Shown: piece by piece, positions 32,271 to 40,683 of the stretch
Layout of the letters: every line of letters begins with the position of its first letter
How positions within the stretch are numbered: position 1 is the first letter of the stretch
Translations under genes and position numbers: made by a program
Assembly: GCF_000802245.2 (NCBI RefSeq)
Contig: NZ_CP021080.1
Span: 1,550,001-1,614,000, forward strand
Length of the DNA: 64,000 nt
Origin: Streptomyces pluripotens
GTDB taxonomy: Bacteria; Actinomycetota; Actinomycetes; Streptomycetales; Streptomycetaceae
Direction: 5' to 3'
The notes under the pieces: generated by a model
Database searches by the model: none
Seen by the model: only the letters and a program-made list of their open reading frames with translations
Told to the model about the DNA's origin: nothing

Positions 32271-33121
32271 TGGGCGACAAGACGATGACCGCGGACGAGG
32301 CGGTCTCGCAGTTGGAGAGCGGCATGACCCTCGGCATCGGCGGCTGGGGCTCCCGCCGCAAGCCGATGGCCCTGGTCCGGGCGCTGCTGCGGACCGGGAC
32401 CAGGGATCTCACCGTCGTCTCGTACGGCGGCCCGGACATCGGCATGCTGGCCGCGGCCGGCCGGATCCGCAAACTGATCACCGCCTTCGTCACCCTCGAC
32501 TCCATCCCGCTGGAACCGCACTACCGAGCAGCGCGTGAGCGCGGTGACTTGGAGCTGGCGGAGATCGACGAGGGCATGTTCCTGTCGGGCCTGCGGGCGG
32601 CGGCCGAGCGGCTGCCCTTCCTGCCGGTGCGAGCCGGGATCGGCTCGGATGTGATGCGGATCAATCCCGGTCTGCGAACGGTGACGTCTCCGTACGAGGA
32701 CGGGGAGACGTTCGTGGCCATGCCGGCCCTCCGGCTGGACGCGGCCCTGGTACACGTCAACCGCGCCGACCGGCTGGGCAATGGCCAGTACCTGGGCCCG
32801 GACCCGTATTTCGACGACCTGTTCTGCGCGGCGGCGGCAGCCGCCTACGTCTCCTGCGAACGGATCGTGGACACGGCCGAATTGGCCAAGGAGGCCACCC
32901 CGCAGTCGCTACTCCTCAAACGCCTGGCAGTGACCGGCGTGGTGGAGGCGCCGTCCGGTGCGCACTTCACGTCCTGTGCCCCGGACTACGGCAGGGACGA
33001 GGAGTTCCAGCGACACTACGCGGCCACACCGTGGCCGGAGTTCGCCGGGCGGTTCCTCGGCGCGGGCGAGGAGGCCTACCGGGCGGCGGTGCAGGAGTGG
33101 CGGAAGGAGCGGATCCGATGA
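32270..33121 (+). CDS. ipdA: IpdA, alpha subunit of COCHEA-CoA hydrolase
   Basis: The protein has 283 residues from GTG 32270, overlapping the echA20 stop by one base. MGDKTMTADEAV, then MTLGIGGWGSRRKPMALVRALLR and AEIDEGMFLSGLRAAAERLPFLPVRAGIGSDV, follow M. tuberculosis IpdA (Rv3551) closely. Despite its CoA-transferase fold, IpdAB is a hydrolase: with IpdB it opens the last steroid ring (ring C) of COCHEA-CoA. The C-terminus VVEAPSGAHFTSCAPDYGRDEEFQRHYA is also characteristic. Cytoplasmic heterotetramer with IpdB. Confidence 0.92.
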   Translation: MGDKTMTADEAVSQLESGMTLGIGGWGSRRKPMALVRALLRTGTRDLTVVSYGGPDIGMLAAAGRIRKLITAFVTLDSIPLEPHYRAARERGDLELAEIDEGMFLSGLRAAAERLPFLPVRAGIGSDVMRINPGLRTVTSPYEDGETFVAMPALRLDAALVHVNRADRLGNGQYLGPDPYFDDLFCAAAAAAYVSCERIVDTAELAKEATPQSLLLKRLAVTGVVEAPSGAHFTSCAPDYGRDEEFQRHYAATPWPEFAGRFLGAGEEAYRAAVQEWRKERIR

Positions 33122-33858
33122 ACGTCAGCCGTGCCGAGTACTGTGTGATCGCCTGCGCGGACATCTGGCGCGGGGCCGGGGAAGTACTGGCGAGTCCGAT
33201 GGGCCTGATCCCCTCGCTCGGCGCACGACTGGCCCGGCTCACCTTCGCGCCGGACCTGCTGCTGACCGACGGGGAGGCACTGCTGGTCCGCCCGGACGGA
33301 ACCCCGGAGGGCTGGCTGCCTTACCGGCAGCACCTGGAGCTGGTCGCGGGCGGGCGCCGACGCCTGATGATGGGCGCAAGCCAGATCGACCGCTACGGCA
33401 ACCAGAACATCTCCTGCATCGGTGACTGGGCACGCCCGGACCGTCAGCTGCTCGGGGTGCGCGGAGCGCCGCTCAACACACTGAACAATCCGACAAGTTA
33501 CTGGGTTCCGAAGCACTCGCGGCGGGTGTTCGTGGAGCGGGTGGACCTGGTGTGCGGAGTGGGGTACGACCGGGCGGCCGGGCTGGGTGTGTCGGCCCGC
33601 TTCCACCGTGTCGTCCGGGTCGTCTCCGACCTCGGTGTCTTCGACTTCGCGACACCGGACCGTTCGATGCGGCTGGCTGCGCTGCATCCCGGAGTGAGCG
33701 TCGAGGAGGTGCGTCGGGCAACGTGCTTCGCGCTCACCGTGCCAGAGGAGGTGCCGTGCACCCGGGAGCCCGAGGCAGGTGAGCTGCGGCTGATCCGTGA
33801 GGTACTGGATCCCGGCGGGGCACGCTCGCGTGAGGTACCCGAAGGGGTGAGGAGCTGA
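33118..33858 (+). CDS. ipdB: IpdB, beta subunit of COCHEA-CoA hydrolase
   Basis: The protein has 246 residues from the ATG at 33118, overlapping the ipdA stop (ATGA), with AAGGAGC 7 bases upstream. SPMGLIPSLGARLARLTFAPDLLLTDGEALL, RRLMMGASQIDRYGNQNIS, GVRGAPLNTLNNPTSYWVPKHSRRVFVERVDLVCGVGYD and LGVFDFATPDRSMRLAALHPGVSVEEV match the IpdB (Rv3552) type. Catalysis needs the IpdA partner. Translational coupling with ipdA and ipdC indicates equimolar production. Confidence 0.92.
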   Translation: MNVSRAEYCVIACADIWRGAGEVLASPMGLIPSLGARLARLTFAPDLLLTDGEALLVRPDGTPEGWLPYRQHLELVAGGRRRLMMGASQIDRYGNQNISCIGDWARPDRQLLGVRGAPLNTLNNPTSYWVPKHSRRVFVERVDLVCGVGYDRAAGLGVSARFHRVVRVVSDLGVFDFATPDRSMRLAALHPGVSVEEVRRATCFALTVPEEVPCTREPEAGELRLIREVLDPGGARSREVPEGVRS

Positions 33859-34931
33859 TGGAGACCGCGCTCACCCGGCTGGTCGGGGTCCGCCATCCGA
33901 TCGTGCAGACCGGGATGGGATGGGTGTCCGGTCCCCGGCTGGTGTCGGCGACGGCCAACGCCGGCGCCCTCGGCATCCTGGCATCCGCGACGATGACCCC
34001 GGCCCGGCTGCGCGATGCGATACGCGAGGTCCGGTCCCGCACCGAAGCACCGTTCGGGGTGAATCTGCGGGCCGACGCAGGAGACGCGGCCGACCGGGTG
34101 CGGATCATCCTGGAGGAGGGGGTCCCGGTGGCCTCCTTCGCCCTGGCCCCGTCGCGCGAGCTGATCACACGGCTCAAGGAGGCGGGTGTGGTCGTCATTC
34201 CGTCCGTCGGCGCGCGCCGGCATGCCGAGAAAGTGGCTGCCTGGGGGGCGGACGCGGTGATCGTTCAGGGCGGTGAGGGCGGCGGGCACACTGGGGACGT
34301 GGCGACGACCGTGCTGCTGCCCCAGGTGGTGGACGCGGTGCGGATTCCGGTCGTGGCAGCGGGCGGCTTCTTCGACGGACGGGGCCTGGTGGCCGCGCTG
34401 GCCTACGGGGCGTCGGGGGTGGCGATGGGCACCCGGTTCCTCCTCACCTCCGACTCCACCGTGCCGGACGCGGTGAAGGCCCGGTATCTGGCAGCGACGG
34501 TCAGGGACGTCACGGTGACCGGGGCTGTAGACGGCCTGCCGCACCGGATGCTGCGTACCGGGTTGGTGGACGCACTGGAGCGGTCAGGCCGCATACGGAC
34601 CCTCGCCCGCGCGGTCCGTGAAGCGGCGAGCTTCCGGCGGATGTCGGGGCTCACCTGGCGCCGGCTGGTTCGGGACGGTCTGGCACTGCGGAAGGACAAA
34701 GACTTGTCCTGGAGCCAGGTGTTGCTGGCCGCGAACACACCGATGTTGCTCAAGGCCGCAATGGTGGACGGCCGTACGGACCTCGGGGTGATGGCAGCAG
34801 GGCAGGTCACCGGGGTGATCAATGATCTCCCGTCGTGCGCGGAGTTGGTGGATCGGGTGATGGCGCAGGCGGAGGAAATCATCGGTGCGCTGCCGGCGGG
34901 AGGTACTTCCACGCCGGCATGGCAGAGATGA
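33858..34931 (+). CDS. ipdC: IpdC-type flavin-dependent reductase (nitronate monooxygenase-like)
   Basis: The protein has 357 residues from the ATG at 33858, which overlaps the ipdB stop by one base. TIM-barrel FMN protein of the NMO/FabK fold: RHPIVQTGMGWVSGPRLVSATANAGALGILASATM, AVIVQGGEGGGHTGDVATTVLLPQVVDAVRIPVVAAGGFFDGRG and AYGASGVAMGTRFLLTSDS. In mycobacteria, IpdC (Rv3553) is a flavin reductase acting on a CoA intermediate of HIP breakdown; the exact step here is inferred from position. It is last in the echA20 operon. No terminator hairpin was found in the 272 bases before the convergent fadA6. Confidence 0.88.
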   Translation: METALTRLVGVRHPIVQTGMGWVSGPRLVSATANAGALGILASATMTPARLRDAIREVRSRTEAPFGVNLRADAGDAADRVRIILEEGVPVASFALAPSRELITRLKEAGVVVIPSVGARRHAEKVAAWGADAVIVQGGEGGGHTGDVATTVLLPQVVDAVRIPVVAAGGFFDGRGLVAALAYGASGVAMGTRFLLTSDSTVPDAVKARYLAATVRDVTVTGAVDGLPHRMLRTGLVDALERSGRIRTLARAVREAASFRRMSGLTWRRLVRDGLALRKDKDLSWSQVLLAANTPMLLKAAMVDGRTDLGVMAAGQVTGVINDLPSCAELVDRVMAQAEEIIGALPAGGTSTPAWQR

Positions 34932-35203
34932 TCAAGCAGCCCTGAGCTGAGTGTCTTCGGGGCAGGCAGCGTGCGGGTGGTGCCGCAACCGGTCCGGGTG
35001 AGGATCACGGTGGGCACTGGATCGTGCTGCGGGTCAGGCGTTCCAGGAGGCGGGGACAGCAGTGATCCGACTGCGCGAAACCTCCGGAACCGTGGCCGGG
35101 TGGCCTTGCCGTCCTGGAGTCGTGCCCGGATGTTTGGGCCCCGGAGCCGTGCCTGAGCCGTACCCACCGGACCGTACCCGCCGAGTCCTGCCCAAAGCCG
35201 CCC

Positions 35204-36361
35204 TCAGAGCCGTTCGATGATCGTCACATTGGCCTGGCCGCCGCCCTCGCACATGGTCTGGAGGCCGTAGCGGCCGCCCGTACGCTCCAGTTCATGGAGC
35301 AGGGTGGTCATCAGCCGGGCACCGGTCGCGCCGAGGGGGTGGCCGAGGGCTATCGCTCCGCCGTTGACGTTGACCCGGTCGGGGTCGGCACCGGTCTCCT
35401 TCAGCCAGGCCAGGACAACCGGCGCGAAGGCCTCGTTGATCTCCACCAGGTCGATGGCATCAATGGTCAGGCCGGTCCTCCTCAGAGCATGGGCGGTGGC
35501 CGGGATGGGAGCGGAGAGCATGCGAAGGGGGTCCTCGCCGCGCACGGTGAGGTGGTGGACGCGGGCGCGTGGGTGCAGCCCGTGGTCCCGTACTGCCCGC
35601 TCCGAAGCGAGCAGCATGGCGGCGGCCCCATCCGAGATCTGGGAGGAGCAGGCCGCGGTGATGGTGCCGCCGTCGAGGACAGGCTTGAGCGTGGCCATCT
35701 GCTCCAGGGACGTGTCCCTGCGCGGGCCCTCGTCCACTCGGACCTCGGCGCAGGGGACGGTCTCACGGGCGAAGCGGCCGGTGTCGATCGCCCGGATCGC
35801 CCGCCGGTGCGAGCACAGCGCGAACTCCTCCTGGTCCTCGCGGCTGATGCCCCACCGGGCGGCGATCATCTCGGCGCCGGTGAACTGGTCTACGGGGTGG
35901 TCGCCGTAGCGGGCCCGCCAACCGGCGCTGCCGTGGAAGGGACCGTCGGTCAGGCCGAGGGGGGCCGCTGCCTGCCGGGAGGCGAAGGCGATGGGGATCT
36001 GGGACATGTTCTGCACACCACCCGCGACCACCAGGTCCTGGGTACCGGAGAGCACGGCCTGCGCGGCGAAGTGCACGGCCTGCTGGGAGGAGCCGCACTG
36101 CCGGTCGACAGTCACGCCCGGCACCTCCTCGGGCAGACCGGCGGCCAGCCAGCAGGTGCGGGCGATGTCACCCGCCTGCGGCCCCACCGTGTCCAGGCAG
36201 CCGAAGACAACGTCCTCCACGGCGGCCGGGTCGATGCCGGACCGCTCCACCAGAGCCGTCAGTACGTGGGCGCCCAGGTCGGCCGGGTGGACCCCGCCCA
36301 GCCCTCCCCCGCGCCGCCCGACGGGCGTGCGGACCGCCTCGACGATGTAGGCCTCGGCCAT
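35204..36361 (-). CDS. fadA6: FadA6-type steroid acyl-CoA thiolase
   Basis: The protein has 385 residues from the ATG at 36359-36361. Thiolase marks: Cys89 in VTVDRQCGSSQQAVHFAAQAVLSG, the NEAFAPV motif, GGAIALGHPLGATGARL with the catalytic His, and CEGGGQANVTIIERL with the second Cys. Sequence and context match M. tuberculosis FadA6 (Rv3556c), which cleaves beta-ketoacyl-CoA esters late in ring C/D breakdown. It is third and last in the operon ipdF-kstR2-fadA6, 23 bases after kstR2. Confidence 0.9.
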   Translation of the reverse strand: MAEAYIVEAVRTPVGRRGGGLGGVHPADLGAHVLTALVERSGIDPAAVEDVVFGCLDTVGPQAGDIARTCWLAAGLPEEVPGVTVDRQCGSSQQAVHFAAQAVLSGTQDLVVAGGVQNMSQIPIAFASRQAAAPLGLTDGPFHGSAGWRARYGDHPVDQFTGAEMIAARWGISREDQEEFALCSHRRAIRAIDTGRFARETVPCAEVRVDEGPRRDTSLEQMATLKPVLDGGTITAACSSQISDGAAAMLLASERAVRDHGLHPRARVHHLTVRGEDPLRMLSAPIPATAHALRRTGLTIDAIDLVEINEAFAPVVLAWLKETGADPDRVNVNGGAIALGHPLGATGARLMTTLLHELERTGGRYGLQTMCEGGGQANVTIIERL

Positions 36362-36384
36362 GGCAACTCCCTCAGTCGAAAGGG

Positions 36385-36996
36385 CTATTCGCGTACAGCG
36401 ATCCCGTCCAGCACCATCGACAGGTACTGGCGGGCGATCTCCTCGGGGCTGTGCTGCCCGCCTGGCCGGTACCAGGACGCGGCGACCCAGACGGTGTCCC
36501 GCACGAAGCGGTAGGTGAGCCGGACGTCCAGGTCGGCGCGGAAGGCGCGCTCGGCCACACCGCGTTCCAGCGTGCTGAGCCATGCCTTCTCGAACCGGCG
36601 CTGGGATTCGGCGAGGAATGCGAACCGGTCCTGGGCGACGAGCTGCCTGCTCTCCTTCTGGTAGATCGCGACGGCGGCACGGTGCCGGTCGATCTCCCGG
36701 AAGGACTCGGTGACTAGGGCTTCCAGCGTCTCCCGAGGACCGAGTCCGGCAGCGAGGACGGAGTCGTAGCCGTCCCACAGCTCGTCGAGAAAGCTCCGCA
36801 GGATCTCCTCCAGCATCGACTCCTTGGAGTCGAAGTGGTAGTAGAGGCTTCCCGCGAGCATCCCGGCATGGTCGGCGATTCTGCGGACGGTGGTGGCGTT
36901 GTAGCCATGCTCGGCGAAGACCTCGGCGGCGGTGCTGAGGAGTTCGCCGCGCCGGGCCGCGGCGGCGGTCACCTGGGACTTCTTCTTGGTCGGCAC
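36385..36996 (-). CDS. kstR2: KstR2-type TetR repressor of steroid ring C/D genes
   Basis: The protein has 203 residues from the GTG at 36994-36996. The N-terminal TetR HTH is RGELLSTAAEVFAEHGYNATTVRRIADHAGMLAGSLYYHFDSKESMLEEIL. The ligand domain contains VAIYQKESRQL and YRFVRDTVWVAASWYRPGGQHSPEEIARQYLSMVLDGIA, both close to mycobacterial KstR2 (Rv3557c). KstR2 represses the ring C/D genes until HIP-CoA binds. It lies between ipdF and fadA6, so it is probably autoregulated through the site at 37814-37830. Confidence 0.9.
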   Translation of the reverse strand: MPTKKKSQVTAAAARRGELLSTAAEVFAEHGYNATTVRRIADHAGMLAGSLYYHFDSKESMLEEILRSFLDELWDGYDSVLAAGLGPRETLEALVTESFREIDRHRAAVAIYQKESRQLVAQDRFAFLAESQRRFEKAWLSTLERGVAERAFRADLDVRLTYRFVRDTVWVAASWYRPGGQHSPEEIARQYLSMVLDGIAVRE

Positions 36997-37011
36997 GCAC
37001 CCATTGTCGTC

Positions 37012-37797
37012 CTAGGGGTGCTGACTGCTGACGGCGACGACCTCGCCGGTCATGTACGAGGAGTAGCCAGAGGCCAGGAACACGATCACGTTGGCCACTT
37101 CCCACGGCTGCGCGTACCGTCCGAAGGCTTCCCGCTCGGTCAGCTGGTCGAGGAGTTCCGCGGAAGTGACCTTGACCAGGTGGGGGTGCATGGCGAGACT
37201 GGGCGCGACGGCGTTGACCCGCACCCCGTAGGCGGCGGCCTCGATCGCCGCGCACCGGGTCAACGCCATCACCGCGGCCTTGGCGGCGGCATAGTGCGCT
37301 TGTCCTGCCTGGGCCCGCCAGCCGACCACGGAAGCGTTGTTGACGATCGCTCCACGACCGGTCTCCCGCATGGCGCTCAGCGCCGCGCGCGTGCACCGGA
37401 AGGTGCCGTTCAACGTGACGTCCAGGACACGGAACCACTGCTCATCGGTCATGTCGACGAGCGCTGAAGTGCCCCCGAGGCCTGCGTTGTTGACCACGAT
37501 GTCCAGTTGTCCGTGCGCGACCGCGGCGGCCTCGAAGAGGTCGCGCACCTGGCCCTCGTCGGTGACATCGCACGGCACCGACGTCACCGCGCCCGGGAAC
37601 TCCCGGCACAGCTCGGCCGCGTACTCCCGCAGCCGACGCGTGTGCGCGTCGCTGATGAGCACGCGCGCGCCCTCTTCCAGGAACCGGCGCGCGGTCGCCC
37701 CGCCGATGCCTGCTCCGGCCGCAGCGGTGATGACGGCGGTACGCCCCTGCAGCAATCCGTGCCCGGGTAGGCAGACCGGGCTCTCGACGCCTGTCAT
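37012..37797 (-). CDS. ipdF: IpdF-type short-chain dehydrogenase
   Basis: The protein has 261 residues. GHGLLQGRTAVITAAAGAGIGGATARRFLEEGARVLISDAHTRRL binds NAD(P). NNAGLGGTSALVDMTDEQW, the catalytic Ser in NNASVVGWRAQAGQAHYAAAKAAVMALTRC (YxxxK) and the ending YSSYMTGEVVAVSSQHP match IpdF (Rv3559c). It should oxidise the 5-hydroxy group of a HIP-CoA derivative. It is the first gene of the operon with kstR2 and fadA6, 17 bases from the KstR2-like site. Confidence 0.9.
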   Translation of the reverse strand: MTGVESPVCLPGHGLLQGRTAVITAAAGAGIGGATARRFLEEGARVLISDAHTRRLREYAAELCREFPGAVTSVPCDVTDEGQVRDLFEAAAVAHGQLDIVVNNAGLGGTSALVDMTDEQWFRVLDVTLNGTFRCTRAALSAMRETGRGAIVNNASVVGWRAQAGQAHYAAAKAAVMALTRCAAIEAAAYGVRVNAVAPSLAMHPHLVKVTSAELLDQLTEREAFGRYAQPWEVANVIVFLASGYSSYMTGEVVAVSSQHP

Positions 37798-37813
37798 GGG
37801 ACCACGCTAACCT

Positions 37814-37830
37814 ACCAAACACTTGTTAGG
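37814..37830. promoter_or_regulatory. KstR2-type operator, ipdF/fadE31 divergent promoter
   Basis: ACCAAACACTTGTTAGG differs by one base from the reverse complement of the site at 31475-31491. The core ACCAAACACTTGTT fits the KstR2 consensus AnCAAGnnCTTGnT at all but one fixed position. It fills most of the 41-base gap between the divergent ipdF and fadE31 genes, so bound repressor would block both. Confidence 0.8.
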
Positions 37831-37838
37831 GAAGGACG

Positions 37839-38990
37839 GTGGCGGCGACCGTGGACCTGACCCATTCCGATACCGACGAGGAGTTCCGCGCCGAGGCCCG
37901 GGCCTGGCTGGCGGAGCACGTGCCGCGCGCACCGCTGCCGTCCCTGGAGACGGCGGAGGGCTTCGCGGCGCACCGCGCGTGGGAGGCCGAACTGGCCGCA
38001 GACCGCTGGTCGGCGGTGTCGTGGCCGGTGGAGTACGGTGGCCGGGACGCCGGACTGCTGCAGTGGCTGCTCTTCGAGGAGGAGTACTGGGCGGCGGGTG
38101 CACCGGGCCGGGTCGGACAGAACGGCATCAGCCTGCTCGCGCCGACGCTCTTTGACCACGGCACGGAGGAACAACGCGCCCGTGTGCTGCCGCCGATGGC
38201 CTCGGGCGAGGTGGTCTGGGCCCAGGCCTGGTCGGAACCGGAGGCGGGCTCGGATCTGGCCGCGCTCACCTCCAGGGCCGTGCGCACGGACGGTGGCTGG
38301 CTGCTACGCGGGCAGAAGACGTGGTCATCGCGGGCGGCCTTCGCGGACCGGGCCTTCGGGTTGTTCCGCAGCCAGCCCGGGGCGGCCGACCCGCACCAGG
38401 GGCTCACGTACCTGATGTTCGGCCTGCGGGCGCCCGGGGTCACGGTCCGCCCAATCGGCCGCCTCGACGGGAAACCGGCCTTCGCGGAGCTCTTCCTGGA
38501 CGACGTGTTCGTGCCGGACCAGGACGTGATCGGCAAGCCCGGTCAGGGCTGGCGGGTCGCCATGTCCACGGCGGGCAACGAACGCGGGCTCACCCTGCGC
38601 TCCCCGGGCCGCTTCCTCGCCTCAGCAGCCCGTCTGGCGGAGCTGTGGCGGGCCCGCGGCTGTCCGGACCACGCCCGCGCCCGGGTGGCCGATGCCCTGA
38701 TCGGCGCCCGCGCCTACCAGCTGTTCACCCACGCGGCCGCTTCCCGCTTCCTGGACGGCGCCCGGATCGGCCCGGAATCCAGCATGAACAAGGTGTTCTG
38801 GTCCGAGCTGGACCTCGCGGTGCACGAAACGGCCCTCGACGTGCTCGGCGCCGAGGGCGAACTGGCGGGCACCGACTGGTCCGAGGGATATGTCTTCGCG
38901 CTCGCCGGTCCCGTCTACGCGGGAACCAACGAGATCCAGCGCGACATCATCGCCGAGCGTCTGCTCGGCCTGCCGAAGGGACGCCGCTGA
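37839..38990 (+). CDS. fadE31: FadE31-type acyl-CoA dehydrogenase
   Basis: The protein has 383 residues from GTG 37839, with GAAGGA just upstream. AEGFAAHRAWE, WPVEYGGRDAGLLQWLLFEEEYWAAGAPGRVGQNGISLLAPTLFDHGTEEQ, AWSEPEAGSDLA and GPVYAGTNEIQRDIIAERLLGLPKG match remembered FadE31 (Rv3562) better than FadE30. It is an FAD-dependent dehydrogenase that forms an alpha2beta2 complex with FadE32 and acts on HIP-derived CoA esters. It is coupled to the next gene (ATGA overlap) and divergent from ipdF across the KstR2-like site. Confidence 0.88.
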   Translation: MAATVDLTHSDTDEEFRAEARAWLAEHVPRAPLPSLETAEGFAAHRAWEAELAADRWSAVSWPVEYGGRDAGLLQWLLFEEEYWAAGAPGRVGQNGISLLAPTLFDHGTEEQRARVLPPMASGEVVWAQAWSEPEAGSDLAALTSRAVRTDGGWLLRGQKTWSSRAAFADRAFGLFRSQPGAADPHQGLTYLMFGLRAPGVTVRPIGRLDGKPAFAELFLDDVFVPDQDVIGKPGQGWRVAMSTAGNERGLTLRSPGRFLASAARLAELWRARGCPDHARARVADALIGARAYQLFTHAAASRFLDGARIGPESSMNKVFWSELDLAVHETALDVLGAEGELAGTDWSEGYVFALAGPVYAGTNEIQRDIIAERLLGLPKGRR

Positions 38991-39946
38991 TGCGCTTCCT
39001 CCTCGATGCCGAGCAGCTCGCCTTCGCAGACTCGCTGCACGCGATGCTGACGGCCGCGGACACTCCGGCGGTGGTCCGGGACTGGAGCCGCGGCGAGCAT
39101 GCGAGCGGGCGCGCGCTGTGGGCGCGGATCGCCGCTGCGGGGGTCTTCGCGCTCGCGGTGCCGGAGGAACACGGAGGGGTGGGTCCGCGCCCGGTGGAAC
39201 TCGCGGTGGCCTTCCTCGAACTGGGGCGGCATGCGGCGCCGGGGCCACTGGCGGAGACGGTCGCCGCGGCCGTGCTGCTGGGCGAGACCCCGCGGGCCAA
39301 GGAGTTCCTGCCCGGTCTCGCGGCCGGAACCGACATCGCGACCGTGGCGGCGCCCACCGGATTCGCGCTCGACGGCGATGCCGCCTCCCTATGCCTGTCC
39401 CCCACCCCCCAAGGTCTGTTCCGGTCGGCCACGGCCCCCGGTGTGGTGCGCCGTTCGCTCGACCCGGCCCGCCGCCTGACCCCGCTCGCATCAGACGGTG
39501 AACTGCTCGTTGCCGGCCCGGCCGGTGGCCAGGCCCTCGCCTGGACCCGTCTGGCCACCGCCGCCCAGGCCCTCGGCGTCGGGCTGGCCCTCCTCGACCG
39601 GACCGTCTCCTACGTCCGCCGACGGACCCAGTTCGGTGTCCCCATCGGTTCCTTCCAGGCGGTCAAGCACCGTCTGGCCGACGCGAAGACGGCCCTGGAG
39701 TTCGCCCGGCCGGTGCTCTTCGGCGCGGCGATATCGATGCGCCCGGCAGACGTGGCCGCAGCGAAACTCACGGCCTGCGAGGCGGCGTACACCGCCGCCC
39801 GCACAGCGCTGCAGCTGCACGGCGCGATCGGGTACACGGCCGAATACGACCTGTCGCTGTGGTTGACCAAGGCACGCGCCCTGCGCGCCGCCTGGGGCAC
39901 CCCCGACGAATGCCGTGACCTGGTGCTCGCGGACGGGCTCGGCTAG
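38990..39946 (+). CDS. FadE32/FadE33-type acyl-CoA dehydrogenase subunit
   Basis: The protein has 318 residues from the ATG at 38990, overlapping the fadE31 stop by one base. It is shorter than classical acyl-CoA dehydrogenases (about 380), as FadE32 and FadE33 are. RFLLDAEQLAFADSLHAMLTAADTPAVVRDW, VPEEHGGVGPRPVELAVAFLELG and RRRTQFGVPIGSFQAVKHRLADAKT, then LQLHGAIGYTAEYDLSLWLTKARAL, give the family. Adjacency to fadE31 favours the FadE32 role as partner subunit. It is the last gene of the steroid island and ends 11 bases from the convergent vWA gene. Confidence 0.82.
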   Translation: MRFLLDAEQLAFADSLHAMLTAADTPAVVRDWSRGEHASGRALWARIAAAGVFALAVPEEHGGVGPRPVELAVAFLELGRHAAPGPLAETVAAAVLLGETPRAKEFLPGLAAGTDIATVAAPTGFALDGDAASLCLSPTPQGLFRSATAPGVVRRSLDPARRLTPLASDGELLVAGPAGGQALAWTRLATAAQALGVGLALLDRTVSYVRRRTQFGVPIGSFQAVKHRLADAKTALEFARPVLFGAAISMRPADVAAAKLTACEAAYTAARTALQLHGAIGYTAEYDLSLWLTKARALRAAWGTPDECRDLVLADGLG

Positions 39947-39957
39947 GGGTCTTCCGG

Positions 39958-40683
39958 TCAGCCCGGCCGCACGATTCCCGCGGCACGCGCTGCCGCCAAC
40001 CACCGGGGGAACTCGCCGACGAGACGGTCATACAGTTCGGTGTCGGAAACCAGGCGGGGATCCTCGCCCGCGTGGAAGAAGCCCGCGTTGTCCACGATCC
40101 GCTTGCCGGGCACCGCCAGCTCGTCCAGTTTGCGCAAGAAGTCGAACTGCCGGCTGCCCGGGTCGCCGAAGCCGACGAACTGCCAGAACAACGGCAGTCG
40201 CGCCGCCTTGCACAGATAGCGTTCCGCAGCAGGCTTGCTGATCGGGCCGCCATCGGTCTGGAAGACAACCAGGGCGGGATCGGTGGCACCGCTGTCGAGG
40301 TAGTGGTCGATGACGGCATCCATCGCCACGTGGTAGCTGGTCTTCCCCATGTGCCCGAGCCCGGCCGCGATCCGCTCGACGCGGTCCTCGTGACCGTCCA
40401 GGGCGATGTCGGTGACCGCGTCGACGTCGGTGGAGAAGAACACCACCGGCACCCGTCCGTCGTCGTCCAGATGCGCTGACAGGCCCAACACCCGGTCGGC
40501 GAGCGCCTGCACGCTGCCGTCCTGGTAATACGGCCTCATCGAGCCGGAGTAATCGACCACGAGGTACACGGCGACCCGCAGCCCGTCCAGGCCGTGCTTG
40601 CGCAGGGACACCCCGGCCGAACGGTAGGCGCTGACGAGTGCGGGCGCGGCCTCCTCCACCTTGCGCAGGCTGATCGCGGCCAT
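39958..40683 (-). CDS. vWA domain protein (TerF-like)
   Basis: The protein has 241 residues from the ATG at 40681-40683. MAAISLRKVEEAAPALVSAYRSAGVSLRKHGLDGLRVAVYLVVDYSGSMRPYYQDGSVQ resembles the C-terminal vWA part of TerF and other tellurium-resistance-region proteins. DYSGSM is the MIDAS DxSxS motif for metal binding; the Thr in GKTSYH and Asp in FQTDGG complete it. It is cytoplasmic, and its partner is unknown. No terC, terD or terZ homologues adjoin it. Confidence 0.8.
   Translation of the reverse strand: MAAISLRKVEEAAPALVSAYRSAGVSLRKHGLDGLRVAVYLVVDYSGSMRPYYQDGSVQALADRVLGLSAHLDDDGRVPVVFFSTDVDAVTDIALDGHEDRVERIAAGLGHMGKTSYHVAMDAVIDHYLDSGATDPALVVFQTDGGPISKPAAERYLCKAARLPLFWQFVGFGDPGSRQFDFLRKLDELAVPGKRIVDNAGFFHAGEDPRLVSDTELYDRLVGEFPRWLAAARAAGIVRPG

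Noticed and set aside
37839..38990. Assignment as FadE30
   Set aside because: Segments such as AEGFAAHRAWE and GGRDAGLLQWLLFEEEYWAAGAPGR fit FadE31 better than the remembered FadE30 sequence.
39958..40683. Tellurium resistance operon
   Set aside because: Only a TerF-like vWA protein is present. No TerC, TerD or TerZ proteins adjoin it.
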